Position numbers and translations under genes: made by a program. Positions 52,086 through 60,934 of a DNA stretch of 64,000 bases are shown here, in pieces; positions within the stretch are counted from its first letter, which is position 1; each line of letters opens with the position of its first letter. The stretch is taken from positions 434,001 through 498,000 of the forward strand of contig NZ_JACDUR010000009.1 in assembly GCF_013761175.1 (NCBI RefSeq). The letters run 5' to 3'. The notes beneath the pieces were generated by a model that was not told the origin of the DNA, searched no databases, and saw nothing but the letters and a program-made list of their open reading frames with translations. The stretch is from Nonomuraea soli (lineage in GTDB: Bacteria > Actinomycetota > Actinomycetes > Streptosporangiales > Streptosporangiaceae).

Positions 52086-52612
52086 ACGCCGCCGACTACG
52101 GCGCCGACTTCGACAAGGAGTTCGCCGCCCACAGCGGCGTCGTCTGGAAGCTCGAGCGGCAGCAGTACTTCGACGAGGGTGACCTGGCCAGCTTCCAGGC
52201 GGCGATGGCCGGTGACTGGGAGCGGGCCTGGGAACTGCTGGAGGAGTTCCGGCCCACCTTCGCCGCGAGCTTCCCCGACAACATCGACTTCCGGCGGGTC
52301 AGGGTGGTCGAGGAGCCGTGGACGCCGTACATGCGCTGGGAGCTGCCCTGGCTGGTCGCCCGCGGGGAGGCGGGCGAGACGTGCAGGGTGGTCCCCGCGA
52401 GCCTGGTCGCCGAATACGAGAGCGAGCACCCCGTCCCCGAGCTCGTCCTGATCCACTCCGGCCTGCTCTACCAGGTGCTCTACGACGAGGGCGGCCTGCA
52501 CACCGGCTGCCGCCGCATCACCGACGCCTCGGTCGTCGAACCCACCCGCGACATCCTGGCCGCGCTGTTCGAGCAAGGCGAGGACCTGCGCTCCTACGTC
52601 GAGAGGCAGTGA
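52046..52612 (+). CDS. DUF6879-like protein
   Basis: 188 residues from GTG 52046. The pattern VVWKLERQQYFDEGD, RRVRVVEEPWTPYMRWELPWL and LIHSGLLYQVLYDEGG matches the actinobacterial DUF6879 family, whose function is unknown. The real N-terminus may be the upstream ATG 51975 if the short ORF is a frameshifted start. TGA overlaps the GTG of the M50 gene (52609-52612). Confidence 0.7.
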   Translation: MLDRIRQAPGMQLNAADYGADFDKEFAAHSGVVWKLERQQYFDEGDLASFQAAMAGDWERAWELLEEFRPTFAASFPDNIDFRRVRVVEEPWTPYMRWELPWLVARGEAGETCRVVPASLVAEYESEHPVPELVLIHSGLLYQVLYDEGGLHTGCRRITDASVVEPTRDILAALFEQGEDLRSYVERQ

Positions 52613-53742
52613 ACCCCCATCCAGGGGCCACGGTCGAGTTCCACCCCCTGGGGTGGCGCCGCGACGGCGACGACTGGATCGTCGGCCGGGTCGACTCGGG
52701 CGACTTCGTGGCCGTGCCGGAGGAGGGCCTGCGCGCCGTCCTGCTGCTGGAGCGCGGGGCGACCGTCGGCGAGACCGAGCGGGTGCTCGATCTCGACGCG
52801 GCCGACCTCGTCACCGAGCTGTGCCGGGCGGGCCTGGTCCGTACGGCGGGCGGCGTCGCCGTGCCCGCCCCCGACCCCATCCGCGCGACCTTCCCACGCC
52901 TGCGGCGCCGGCACGTGCGCTGGGCCCTGCACCCGCTGCTGCCTGCCCTCCTGGCCGTACCCATCCTCTCCGGCCTGCTGCACCTGGACCGCGTGCCCGG
53001 CTGGGAGCAGCTGATCTGGTCCGCCAACGGCACCCTGGTCCTGGTCACCTGGACGGCGCTGCTGTGGTCGCTGGTCGGCCTGCACGAGGTGGCCCACCTG
53101 GTCACCGCCCGCGCGGCCGGGGTGCCCGCACGCATCTCTCTGGGTACACGCCTGCAGTTCCTCGTCGCCCAGACCGACGTCTCCGGCATCTGGCTGGCCC
53201 CGCGCCGGGTCCGCATCACCGTCTACCTGTCGGGCATCGCCGTCGACCTGGCCGTCGCCGGACTGGCGCTGACCTTCGCCGACCTCCACCCGCTGCTCGC
53301 CACGATCGTCCTGCTCCAGCTCGGCCGCCTGCTCGCCCAGCTGCTCGTCTTCATGCGCACCGACCTGTACTTCCTGCTGCAGGACCTGACCGGCTGCCGT
53401 GACCTGTACGGCGACGCCTCCCGCTACCTGCGCGCCCTGCTGTGCGGCCGGACCGGCACCCTCGGCTCTCTGCCAGGGCGCGAGCGCGCCAGCCTGCGCC
53501 TGTACGCCGCCCTGCTCCCCGCCGGGACTCTGGCCTGCCTCGGCTTCGCGATCGTGGTCACCCTTCCGCTGATGGTCACGCTGATCACCGGCGCCCTCGC
53601 CACCCTCGCCGCGACCCCCGGACCGCTCGCCGCGGCCGACGCCCTCCTGCTCCTGACCCTGGTCATCGGTCCCGAGGTGCTCTGGGCCAGGGCCTGGTGG
53701 CGCAGGCACGGCCCCAGGGTGCGTGCCATCATCGTGCGGTGA
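52609..53742 (+). CDS. M50-type (site-2 protease-like) membrane protein with PqqD-like N-terminus
   Basis: 377 residues from GTG 52609. Residues 8-85 (VEFHPLGWRRDGDDWIVGRV, then a run of helices DLDAADLVTELCRAGLV) resemble a PqqD/RRE-type winged helix, by eye only. Multiple membrane segments follow. Zinc motif HEVAH (159-163) in SLVGLHEVAHLVTARAAGVP; second conserved region DLYFLLQDLTGCRDLYGD with Asp259. M50 enzymes cleave within the membrane; related proteins occur in peptide-modification loci. Coupled to both neighbours. Confidence 0.75.
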   Translation: MNPHPGATVEFHPLGWRRDGDDWIVGRVDSGDFVAVPEEGLRAVLLLERGATVGETERVLDLDAADLVTELCRAGLVRTAGGVAVPAPDPIRATFPRLRRRHVRWALHPLLPALLAVPILSGLLHLDRVPGWEQLIWSANGTLVLVTWTALLWSLVGLHEVAHLVTARAAGVPARISLGTRLQFLVAQTDVSGIWLAPRRVRITVYLSGIAVDLAVAGLALTFADLHPLLATIVLLQLGRLLAQLLVFMRTDLYFLLQDLTGCRDLYGDASRYLRALLCGRTGTLGSLPGRERASLRLYAALLPAGTLACLGFAIVVTLPLMVTLITGALATLAATPGPLAAADALLLLTLVIGPEVLWARAWWRRHGPRVRAIIVR

Positions 53743-54506
53743 CGAGAATCCTGATCACCGGGGCCAGCGGCCACGTGGGCAGCGTCGTGGCCAGGCACGC
53801 GAGCGCCGCCGGCCTCGAGGTGTACGGCACGCAGGGCTCGCAGGGAGGCGCCTGGCACCGGCTCGACGTGTCGCGGCGCCAGGATGTGCTCGGCCTCTTC
53901 GCCGCGATCGATCCGGACATCGTCATCCACACCGCCGCCGGACGCCGCATGGACGACGTCGACGTCATCGCCCACGGCACCGGCCACGTCGCGGAGGCGG
54001 CGCGCAAGAGCGGCGCCCGCCTCGTCCACGTCTCGACCGACGCGGTGTTCGCGGGAGACAGGGGCCCCTATGACGAGAGCGCCGGCCCCTGTCCGGTCAA
54101 CGCCTACGGCAGGGCCAAGGCCCTCGCCGAGCAGCACATCTCCGCCGGCGACCTCCTGGTGCGCATCTCGCTGGTGCTCGGCGACGGCAGCAAGCACGAA
54201 CGGCTGGTCCACGATCCGGGCGCCGTGCACTACACGAACGCCCTGCGCAGCCCGTCGCACGTCGAGGACCTGGCGCAGGCGCTGGTCACCCTCGCGGGCA
54301 CCGGCCTGTCGGGGATCGTCCACCTGGCGGGCGCCGACGACCTCAGCCGCTACGAGGTGGCCAGGCTGATCGCCGAACGCGACGGCCTGGACCCCGACGC
54401 CGTCAAGGGTGCCGTCGCCGCCCAGCCGTACCCCACCGACACCCGGCTGCGCAGCACCCGATGGCCGGTGCTGCGCGGAGCGCGGGAGTTTCTCAGACGA
54501 CCGTGA
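53739..54506 (+). CDS. SDR-type reductase, RmlD-like
   Basis: 255 residues from GTG 53739, overlapping the M50 stop (GTGA). NAD(P) motif GASGHVG (7-13), LVHVSTDAVFAGDRGPYDES and YGRAKALAEQ supply the Ser/Thr-Tyr-Lys catalytic set, as in dTDP-4-dehydrorhamnose reductases. No other rhamnose genes are near. Last gene of the island; it overlaps the convergent radical SAM gene by 14 nt. Confidence 0.85.
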   Translation: MTRILITGASGHVGSVVARHASAAGLEVYGTQGSQGGAWHRLDVSRRQDVLGLFAAIDPDIVIHTAAGRRMDDVDVIAHGTGHVAEAARKSGARLVHVSTDAVFAGDRGPYDESAGPCPVNAYGRAKALAEQHISAGDLLVRISLVLGDGSKHERLVHDPGAVHYTNALRSPSHVEDLAQALVTLAGTGLSGIVHLAGADDLSRYEVARLIAERDGLDPDAVKGAVAAQPYPTDTRLRSTRWPVLRGAREFLRRP

Positions 54507-56403
54507 GCGGCAGCAGCTTCTTGCCGGTCGGCCCGATCTGGATCTCGGTGCCCATGGCCGGGCAGACGCCGCAGTCGTAGCACGGCGTCCACCGGCAGTC
54601 TTCGACCTCGGCCTCGTTGACGGCGTCCTGCCAGTCGTGCCACAACCACGAGCGGTCGAGCCCGGCGTCGAGGTGGTCCCACGGGAGCACCTCGTTCTCC
54701 TCGCGCTCGCGCGTGGTGTACCAGTCGACGTCGACCCCCACCTGCTCGGCGCAGTCGAGCCAGCGCCGGTAGGAGAAGTGCTCGCTCCAGCCGTCGAAGC
54801 GCCCGCCGTCCTCCCAGACGGCGCGGATGACGGCGCCCACCCGGCGGTCGCCGCGCGAGAGCAGTCCTTCGACGATCGAGGGCTTGCCGTCGTGGTAGCG
54901 GTAGCCGATCGCCCTGCCGTACTGCTTGTCGTTGCGCAGGGAGTCTTTCAGCGCCATGAGGCGCCGGTCGACGGTCTCGGCGTCGGTCTGGCCCGCCCAC
55001 TGGAACGGCGTGTGCGGCTTGGGCACGAACCCGCCGATGGAGACCGTGCAGCGGATGTCGCGCGAACCGGTGGCCTCGCGGCCCGCCTGGATGACCTTCT
55101 TGGCCAGGTCGGCGATGCCGAGCACGTCCTCGTCGGTCTCGGTGGGCAGCCCGCACATGAAGTACAGCTTGACCTGACGCCAGCCCTGGGAGTAGGCGGC
55201 GGTGACGGTGCGGATCAGGTCTTCCTCGGTGACCATCTTGTTGATCACCTTGCGCATGCGCTCGGAGCCGCCCTCGGGGGCGAAGGTCAGGCCGGAGCGG
55301 CGGCCGTTGCGCGAGAACTCGTTCGCGAGGTCGATGTTGAAGGCGTCGACCCGGGTCGAGGGCAGCGACAGCGAGGTGTTGGTGCCCTCGTAGCGGTCGG
55401 CCAGGCCCTTGGCGACCTCGCCGATCTCGGAGTGGTCGGCGCTCGACAACGACAGCAGGCCGACCTCGTTGAAGCCCGACTCCTTGATGCCGTTCTCGAC
55501 CATCGCGCCGATCGTCGTGATCGAACGCTCGCGCACCGGGCGGGTGATCATGCCCGCCTGGCAGAAGCGGCAGCCGCGCGTGCAGCCGCGGAAGATCTCG
55601 ACGCTGAAGCGCTCGTGGACCGTCTCGGCCAGCGGCACCAGCGGCTTCTTCGGGTAGGGCCACTCGTCGAGGTCCATGACGGTGTGCTTGTGAACCCGCC
55701 ACGGCACGCCGGAACGGTTGGGCGCCACCCGGGCGATGCGCCCGTCGGGGTGGTAGGTCACGTCGTAGAACTTCGGCACGTAGACGCCGCCCGACTCGGC
55801 CAGGCGCATCAGCAGCTCGTCGCGGCCGCCGGGGCGGCCCTCCGCCTTCCATTCGCGGATGACCTCGGAGATGGCGATGGAGATCTGCTCGCCGTCGCCG
55901 AGCACGGCCGCGTCGATGAAGTCGGCGATCGGCTCGGGGTTGAACGCCGCGTGACCGCCGGCGATGACGATCGGATCGTCGTCGCCGCGCTCGGCCGCCA
56001 CGAGCGGGATGCCCGCCAGGTCGAGCGCGGTCAGCATGTTGGTGTAGCCGAGCTCGGTCGAGAACGAGACGCCCAGCACGTCGAAGGCGCGCACGGGACG
56101 GTGGCCGTCGACCGTGAACTGCGGCACGTCGTGCTCGCGCATGAGCTTCTCGAGGTCGGGCCAGACGGAGTAGGTGCGCTCGGCCAGGGTGCGCGGCAGC
56201 TCGTTGAGGATCTCGTAGAGGATCGCGACGCCCTGGTTGGGCAGGCCGACCTCGTAGGCGTCGGGGTACATCAGCGCCCAGCGCACGTCGGCGTCGTCCC
56301 AGTCCTTGACGGTCGAGTTCAGCTCACCCCCGACGTACTGGATCGGCTTCTGCACCTTGGGCAGGAGCGCTTCCAGGCGGTGGAACACAGACTCGACAGA
56401 CAT
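54493..56403 (-). CDS. TIGR03960 B12-binding radical SAM protein
   Basis: 636 residues. The radical SAM cluster motif C-x3-C-x2-C appears in FRGCTRGCRFCQAG (about 277-284), preceded by a cobalamin-type domain. The C-terminal cysteine pair is in WTPCYDCGVCPAMGTEI. Reaction unknown. It follows rodA by 19 nt on the same strand, so it is probably in the cell-elongation operon. Its partner DUF2344 is displaced to 50052. Confidence 0.93.
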   Translation of the reverse strand: MSVESVFHRLEALLPKVQKPIQYVGGELNSTVKDWDDADVRWALMYPDAYEVGLPNQGVAILYEILNELPRTLAERTYSVWPDLEKLMREHDVPQFTVDGHRPVRAFDVLGVSFSTELGYTNMLTALDLAGIPLVAAERGDDDPIVIAGGHAAFNPEPIADFIDAAVLGDGEQISIAISEVIREWKAEGRPGGRDELLMRLAESGGVYVPKFYDVTYHPDGRIARVAPNRSGVPWRVHKHTVMDLDEWPYPKKPLVPLAETVHERFSVEIFRGCTRGCRFCQAGMITRPVRERSITTIGAMVENGIKESGFNEVGLLSLSSADHSEIGEVAKGLADRYEGTNTSLSLPSTRVDAFNIDLANEFSRNGRRSGLTFAPEGGSERMRKVINKMVTEEDLIRTVTAAYSQGWRQVKLYFMCGLPTETDEDVLGIADLAKKVIQAGREATGSRDIRCTVSIGGFVPKPHTPFQWAGQTDAETVDRRLMALKDSLRNDKQYGRAIGYRYHDGKPSIVEGLLSRGDRRVGAVIRAVWEDGGRFDGWSEHFSYRRWLDCAEQVGVDVDWYTTREREENEVLPWDHLDAGLDRSWLWHDWQDAVNEAEVEDCRWTPCYDCGVCPAMGTEIQIGPTGKKLLPLTVV

Positions 56404-56422
56404 ACGTCCAGACTATCGGCAC

Positions 56423-57586
56423 TCAGTGAAAGCTCTGCTCGCGAATGCGGATGGCCTGCAGAAGTCCGATGGCGATGAGATTCGCGAATGTGGACGTACC
56501 GCCATAAGAGACGAACGGCAGCGGCAAGCCCGTGATCGGCATGATCCCGACCGTCATCCCGATGTTCTCGAACGTCTGGAACGCCAGCCAGCACACGATC
56601 GACCCCGCCACCAGCGTGCCGAACCTGTCCTCGCACTGCCGCGCGATCTGCAGCCCCCGCACCAGCACCACGGCCAGCAGCGCCACCACGGTCACCGAGC
56701 CGAGGAAGCCGAACTCCTCGCCCGCCACGGTGAAGATGAAGTCGGTGTGCTGCTCCGGCACGAACCGCCCGGTCGTCTGCCCGCCGTCGAACAGTCCCTT
56801 GCCGAACAGCCCGCCCGAGCCGATGGCGATCATCGACTGGGTGCTGTTGTAGCCGACGCCCCGAGGGTCGTGCGTGGGGTCGAGGAAGGCGGTCAGGCGC
56901 GCGATCTGGTACGGCTCCAGCAGCTCGAAGTACCAGACGGCCACCGCACCCGCCACGGCGATCAGCCCGAGCAGCAGCAGGTACCTGCGGCGGATCCCCG
57001 CGATCGCCAGCGCGCCCACGGTGATCACGGCCATGACCAGCGTGGTGCCGAGGTCGGGCTGGAGCATCACCAGCGCCATCGCCAGCCCCGACGCCATCAG
57101 CGCGAACAGCACGTCGAGCATGCGCGGCCGGTCGGTGCCCTCGGCCGGCTGGGCCAGCAGCATCGCCAGCATCAGCACCAGGCCGAGCTTGGCGAACTCC
57201 GACGGCTGGAAGGCGAATCCGCCGCCGAGCGTGATCCAGGAGTGCGAGCCGTTGATGGTGGAGCCCAGCGGCGTCAGCACGACGACGAGGCCCAGCAGCG
57301 ACAACACGTAGACGAGCGGCGCGTAGGCGCGCATGAGCCGATGGTCGACCATCGCGACCGCGCTGCACAGCGCCGCCCCGATGGCCAGGTTGAGCATGTG
57401 CTTCTTGACCAGGCCCGTCGAGCCCGGCGCCCAGGTGCGGGTCGACGACCAGACCAGCAGCGTGCCGATCACGCACAGCGAGGCGACCGCGACGAGCAGC
57501 ACGGCGTCCAGGCGCCAGACCGCCGACTGGGCGCCGAGTTTGGTGAAGGCCCGGCGCCGGGCCAGGAGCGTGCGATCGACCATCAT
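56423..57586 (-). CDS. rodA: RodA-type peptidoglycan glycosyltransferase
   Basis: 387 residues, about 10 membrane segments. SEDS motifs WITLGGGFAFQPSEFAKL, MLQPDLGTT and PITGLPLPFVSYGGTS. It polymerises lipid II with the PBP2 encoded immediately upstream. Its ATG overlaps the mrdA stop (ATGA, 57583-57586). Confidence 0.95.
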   Translation of the reverse strand: MMVDRTLLARRRAFTKLGAQSAVWRLDAVLLVAVASLCVIGTLLVWSSTRTWAPGSTGLVKKHMLNLAIGAALCSAVAMVDHRLMRAYAPLVYVLSLLGLVVVLTPLGSTINGSHSWITLGGGFAFQPSEFAKLGLVLMLAMLLAQPAEGTDRPRMLDVLFALMASGLAMALVMLQPDLGTTLVMAVITVGALAIAGIRRRYLLLLGLIAVAGAVAVWYFELLEPYQIARLTAFLDPTHDPRGVGYNSTQSMIAIGSGGLFGKGLFDGGQTTGRFVPEQHTDFIFTVAGEEFGFLGSVTVVALLAVVLVRGLQIARQCEDRFGTLVAGSIVCWLAFQTFENIGMTVGIMPITGLPLPFVSYGGTSTFANLIAIGLLQAIRIREQSFH

Positions 57587-59604
57587 CGGCGCACCGTCCC
57601 GTCCCTGGCGATCTGCGGCAGTCTGGACACCGGCTTGATGGGCTGCTGGTTCTTGATGCCGTAGATGCCCTCGTAGATCTCGCGCACGGCGGGCGCGGCG
57701 CTCTGGCCGCCCATGCCGCCCTGGGAGACCATCACGACCACCACGTACTTCGGCTTCGAGGTCGGGGCGAAGGAGGCGAACCAGGAGGTGTCCGCCTTGC
57801 CGTACACCTCGGCCGTGCCGGTCTTGCCGCCGATCTTCACCTGGTCCATCGGGAAGCCGCTGAACGCCCCGGCCGCGGTGCCGTCGGAGGCCACCTGGCT
57901 GAGCGCGTTCTTGATGTAGGCCCGCTCCTTGGCGTTGATGGGCAGCTTGCCCACCACCGGGACCTCGATCTTCTTGACCTGCGTGCCGTCCGGCCGCACC
58001 AGCGCCCAGCCCACCCGCGGGCTGCGCAGCCTGCCGTCGCCCACGAGCGCCACGTAGGCCCTGGCGAGCTGGAGCGGCGTGACGAGCACGTCACCCTGGC
58101 CGATGGAGAAGTTGGCGGCGTCACCGGGGCGCAGCAGGTAGCCCTCGACGCAGTTCTCGTAGGCCAGCCGCTTCAGGAACGCGGCCTTGGTTCTGTTCTT
58201 GACGCCGGGGTAGCCGGTGCGCGAGGCCTTGCAGTTGTCGGCGCTGGTCTGCGCCCACAGGTCCTTCTTCCAGTCACGGTCGGGGATGCGTCCCGCCGAC
58301 TCGCCCGGCACGTCGATGCCGGTCGGGCTGCCGAAGCCGAAGGCCCGCGCGGTGTTGGCGAAGCGCTCCTTCGGCGTCTTCTTCGGGTGCAGCCCGCCGT
58401 CCTTGATCCACTGCTCGTAGGAGGCCTTGTAGAAGATCGTGTCGCACGACTTCACCAGCGCCGTGTGCATCGTCAGGGTGCCCAGCGGGATGCCGCGGAA
58501 GTTGTGGAAGGGCCGGTCGCCCACCATGAACGCGCCGGGGCAGCCGTAGTGCCCGTTGATCGGGTAGCCGGAGCGCAGCATCGCGGCCACCGAGGAGACC
58601 TTGAAGGTCGAACCCGGCGCGAACTCCCCCTTGATCGCACGCGACACCAGCGGCTTGCCCGCCTTGTCCGACAGCAGCTGCTGATACTCCCGCTCCGAGA
58701 TGCCGCCGGTCCACACCGCGGGGTCGTAGCCGGGCGCGCTGGCCATGGCCACGACCCGGCCCGTCCGCGCGTCGAGCACCACGCCCGCCGCGCCGTCGGC
58801 CCGCGGGGCCCGCTTCATCGCCCCGTGGACCGCCCGCTCGGTGAACGCCTGGATACGCGCGTCGATGCTGGTGATCAGCGTGTCGCCGGTCGTCGGTGCG
58901 ACCTGCTGCTCGATCCCGATGACCTTGCCGAGCCTGTCGACCTGGATCTTGCGCAGCCCCGGCGCGCCGCGCAGCGCCTCGTCGTAGGTGGCCTCCAGTC
59001 CGTCGCGGCCGACCAGGTCCACGCCGGAGAAGCCGGACTTCAGGCCCTCCCGCCGGTCGAGCTCCTCCTGCGTCACCGGCTGCAGGTAGCCCAGCAGCTG
59101 CGCCGCCGCCCTGCCGTTCGGGTACTGGCGGACCGCCTGCACCTCGGCGGTCACCCCGGGGAACTCCTCCTGGCGCTCCAGGATGGTCAGCGCCTCACGC
59201 GTGGTCACCTTCTCGTCGATGGGGATCGGCTGGTACGGCGAGCCTGGCCAGCACGGCCTGGTCACCCCGGGCCCGCACGGCCTGATGCGCTTCTCCAGCG
59301 TCTTGACCGGCCGCCCCAGGACCGACGCCAGGCGCGTGAGCACGCTCCTGTCCTTGGCGATCTCGTTGCGGTCGACCGAGACGACCAGGGCCGTGCGGTT
59401 GCGCACCAGAGGGCGCCCCGCCGCGTCGAGGATCTGCCCTCGCACGGCCGGCACGACCACGTCCCTGGTCCGCGTCTCGGCGGCCGCCGACACGAACTCC
59501 TGGCCGCGCATGACCTGCACCTGCCACAGCCGTACGGCAAGCGCGGCCAGCAGCGTCAGCACCATGACGTGCAGCACCACCAGCCGGGTCCGCATGCGGT
59601 TCAC
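57583..59604 (-). CDS. mrdA: Penicillin-binding protein 2
   Basis: 673 residues from GTG 59604, chosen for GGAGGT 7 nt upstream and the GTGA overlap with mreD; the longer frame to 59640 is less likely. One N-terminal membrane helix, a dimerisation domain, then the transpeptidase site: APGSTFK (active-site serine near residue 331), SCD (near 385), KTGTAE (near 595). It cross-links peptidoglycan during elongation. Confidence 0.95.
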   Translation of the reverse strand: MNRMRTRLVVLHVMVLTLLAALAVRLWQVQVMRGQEFVSAAAETRTRDVVVPAVRGQILDAAGRPLVRNRTALVVSVDRNEIAKDRSVLTRLASVLGRPVKTLEKRIRPCGPGVTRPCWPGSPYQPIPIDEKVTTREALTILERQEEFPGVTAEVQAVRQYPNGRAAAQLLGYLQPVTQEELDRREGLKSGFSGVDLVGRDGLEATYDEALRGAPGLRKIQVDRLGKVIGIEQQVAPTTGDTLITSIDARIQAFTERAVHGAMKRAPRADGAAGVVLDARTGRVVAMASAPGYDPAVWTGGISEREYQQLLSDKAGKPLVSRAIKGEFAPGSTFKVSSVAAMLRSGYPINGHYGCPGAFMVGDRPFHNFRGIPLGTLTMHTALVKSCDTIFYKASYEQWIKDGGLHPKKTPKERFANTARAFGFGSPTGIDVPGESAGRIPDRDWKKDLWAQTSADNCKASRTGYPGVKNRTKAAFLKRLAYENCVEGYLLRPGDAANFSIGQGDVLVTPLQLARAYVALVGDGRLRSPRVGWALVRPDGTQVKKIEVPVVGKLPINAKERAYIKNALSQVASDGTAAGAFSGFPMDQVKIGGKTGTAEVYGKADTSWFASFAPTSKPKYVVVVMVSQGGMGGQSAAPAVREIYEGIYGIKNQQPIKPVSRLPQIARDGTVRR

Positions 59605-60059
59605 GAGGCGTACCTCCGGTCGCCGCGGGTGGTCAGCCACACGACCACCGGAGCCAGCAGCAGCGTGTAGGCCGCGGTGACCGGCATGACCTCGGCCATG
59701 GCCTCCAGCGTCACCCGGGGGTCGCCGATCAGCCCGCCGACCGCTGCCGCCAGCGGCGGAGCGGCCAGCACGCAGACGATGACCGTGGGAACCATGCCGC
59801 CGATCCCCCGCCCGGCCAGGAAGCCGATCAGCGCGTACACGAACGCGTACTGCCCCACCACGTGCGCGGTCGGCGGGATCAGGTCGGCCACCAGCCCGCC
59901 GCAGAAGCCCATCACCGCCCCGGCCAGCGGGCCGCGGGTCAGGGCCAGCCCGATCACCGTCAGCAGCACCACGTCGGGCGCGCCCATCGGCAACGGCAGC
60001 CGGTTGACCAGCATCACCTGCACCAGGACCGCCGCGACCAGCGCCAGCGCCGCGATCAC
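59601..60059 (-). CDS. mreD: Rod-shape determining protein MreD
   Basis: 152 residues, about five membrane segments; GAPDVVLLTVIGLALTRGPL and GFCGGLVADLIPPT fit MreD. Start GTG 60059 overlaps the mreC stop by 4 nt and its stop overlaps the mrdA start. Confidence 0.93.
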   Translation of the reverse strand: MIAALALVAAVLVQVMLVNRLPLPMGAPDVVLLTVIGLALTRGPLAGAVMGFCGGLVADLIPPTAHVVGQYAFVYALIGFLAGRGIGGMVPTVIVCVLAAPPLAAAVGGLIGDPRVTLEAMAEVMPVTAAYTLLLAPVVVWLTTRGDRRYAS

Positions 60060-60934
60060 CGCTCCCCCTGAAGGACGGGCAGCACGGCGTCCCTCGGATC
60101 CCGCTTGGGCGCCTTGACCACGACGCCCACCACGTCCAGCGAGGTCAGGTCCACGAACGGCCGCGCGTAGGCGATACGCGTCAGCTCGCCGGGAGTCGCC
60201 TCCACCCGCTCGATCACCCCGATCGGCACGCCCGACACGTACGGCGCGGCCTTCTGCGAGCCGAAGCTCACCAGGCGCAGCCCTGGCGCCAGCGGCGCGG
60301 TGGAGTCGAGCAGCCTGAAACGCACCAGCTTGCCCCCGTGTCCCACCCCGCTGACGACGCCGATCTCGTTGCCGCCCTCCAGGCGCGCTCCGGCCGACGA
60401 GGCGGGATCGCTCAGCAGCACCACCGTCGACGTGGTCGTGCCGGCCTGCACCACCCGCCCGATCAGGCCGTAGCCGTTCAGCACGGTCATGTCCGTCCGC
60501 ACGCCGTCGTCGGTGCCCGCGTCGATCTCGACGGCGTCCTCGAAGCCCGGATGGCCGCGCCTGGCCACGACGTTCGCCGACACCACGGTGTAACCGCCCA
60601 GCCCCGACAGGCCCAGCATGCTCCTGAGCTCCTGCGAACGTTTGCGGTCCAGGGCCGAGGCGGACAGCCCCGCCCGCAGCCTGGCGTTCTCCTCCTCCAG
60701 CCGCTTGATGCGGTCCTGCGCCCCCGGCGCGCCCGCCATGGCGGAGAAGAACGACGCCACCGGGCGGCCGACCGCGCCCCCGAACTGCTCCGCCGTACCG
60801 AAGACCGCCGCCCCCATGCCGCGCAGCGGGCCCAGCGGGGAGTCCTGCCCCGTCCGGTGATCGATGGTCAGGATCACGAGCGCCGCGGTCAGCAGCAGTC
60901 CCAGGATCAGCCTGGCGCGGCGCGTGTCCCTCAT
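60056..60934 (-). CDS. mreC: Rod-shape determining protein MreC
   Basis: 292 residues from ATG 60934, overlapping the mreB stop (ATGA). N-terminal membrane anchor (about 8-25), coiled coil (about 75-100; IKRLEEENARLRAGL), then the paired beta-barrel domain with NGYGLIGRVVQAG. A scaffold linking MreB to PBP2/RodA. Confidence 0.95.
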   Translation of the reverse strand: MRDTRRARLILGLLLTAALVILTIDHRTGQDSPLGPLRGMGAAVFGTAEQFGGAVGRPVASFFSAMAGAPGAQDRIKRLEEENARLRAGLSASALDRKRSQELRSMLGLSGLGGYTVVSANVVARRGHPGFEDAVEIDAGTDDGVRTDMTVLNGYGLIGRVVQAGTTTSTVVLLSDPASSAGARLEGGNEIGVVSGVGHGGKLVRFRLLDSTAPLAPGLRLVSFGSQKAAPYVSGVPIGVIERVEATPGELTRIAYARPFVDLTSLDVVGVVVKAPKRDPRDAVLPVLQGER

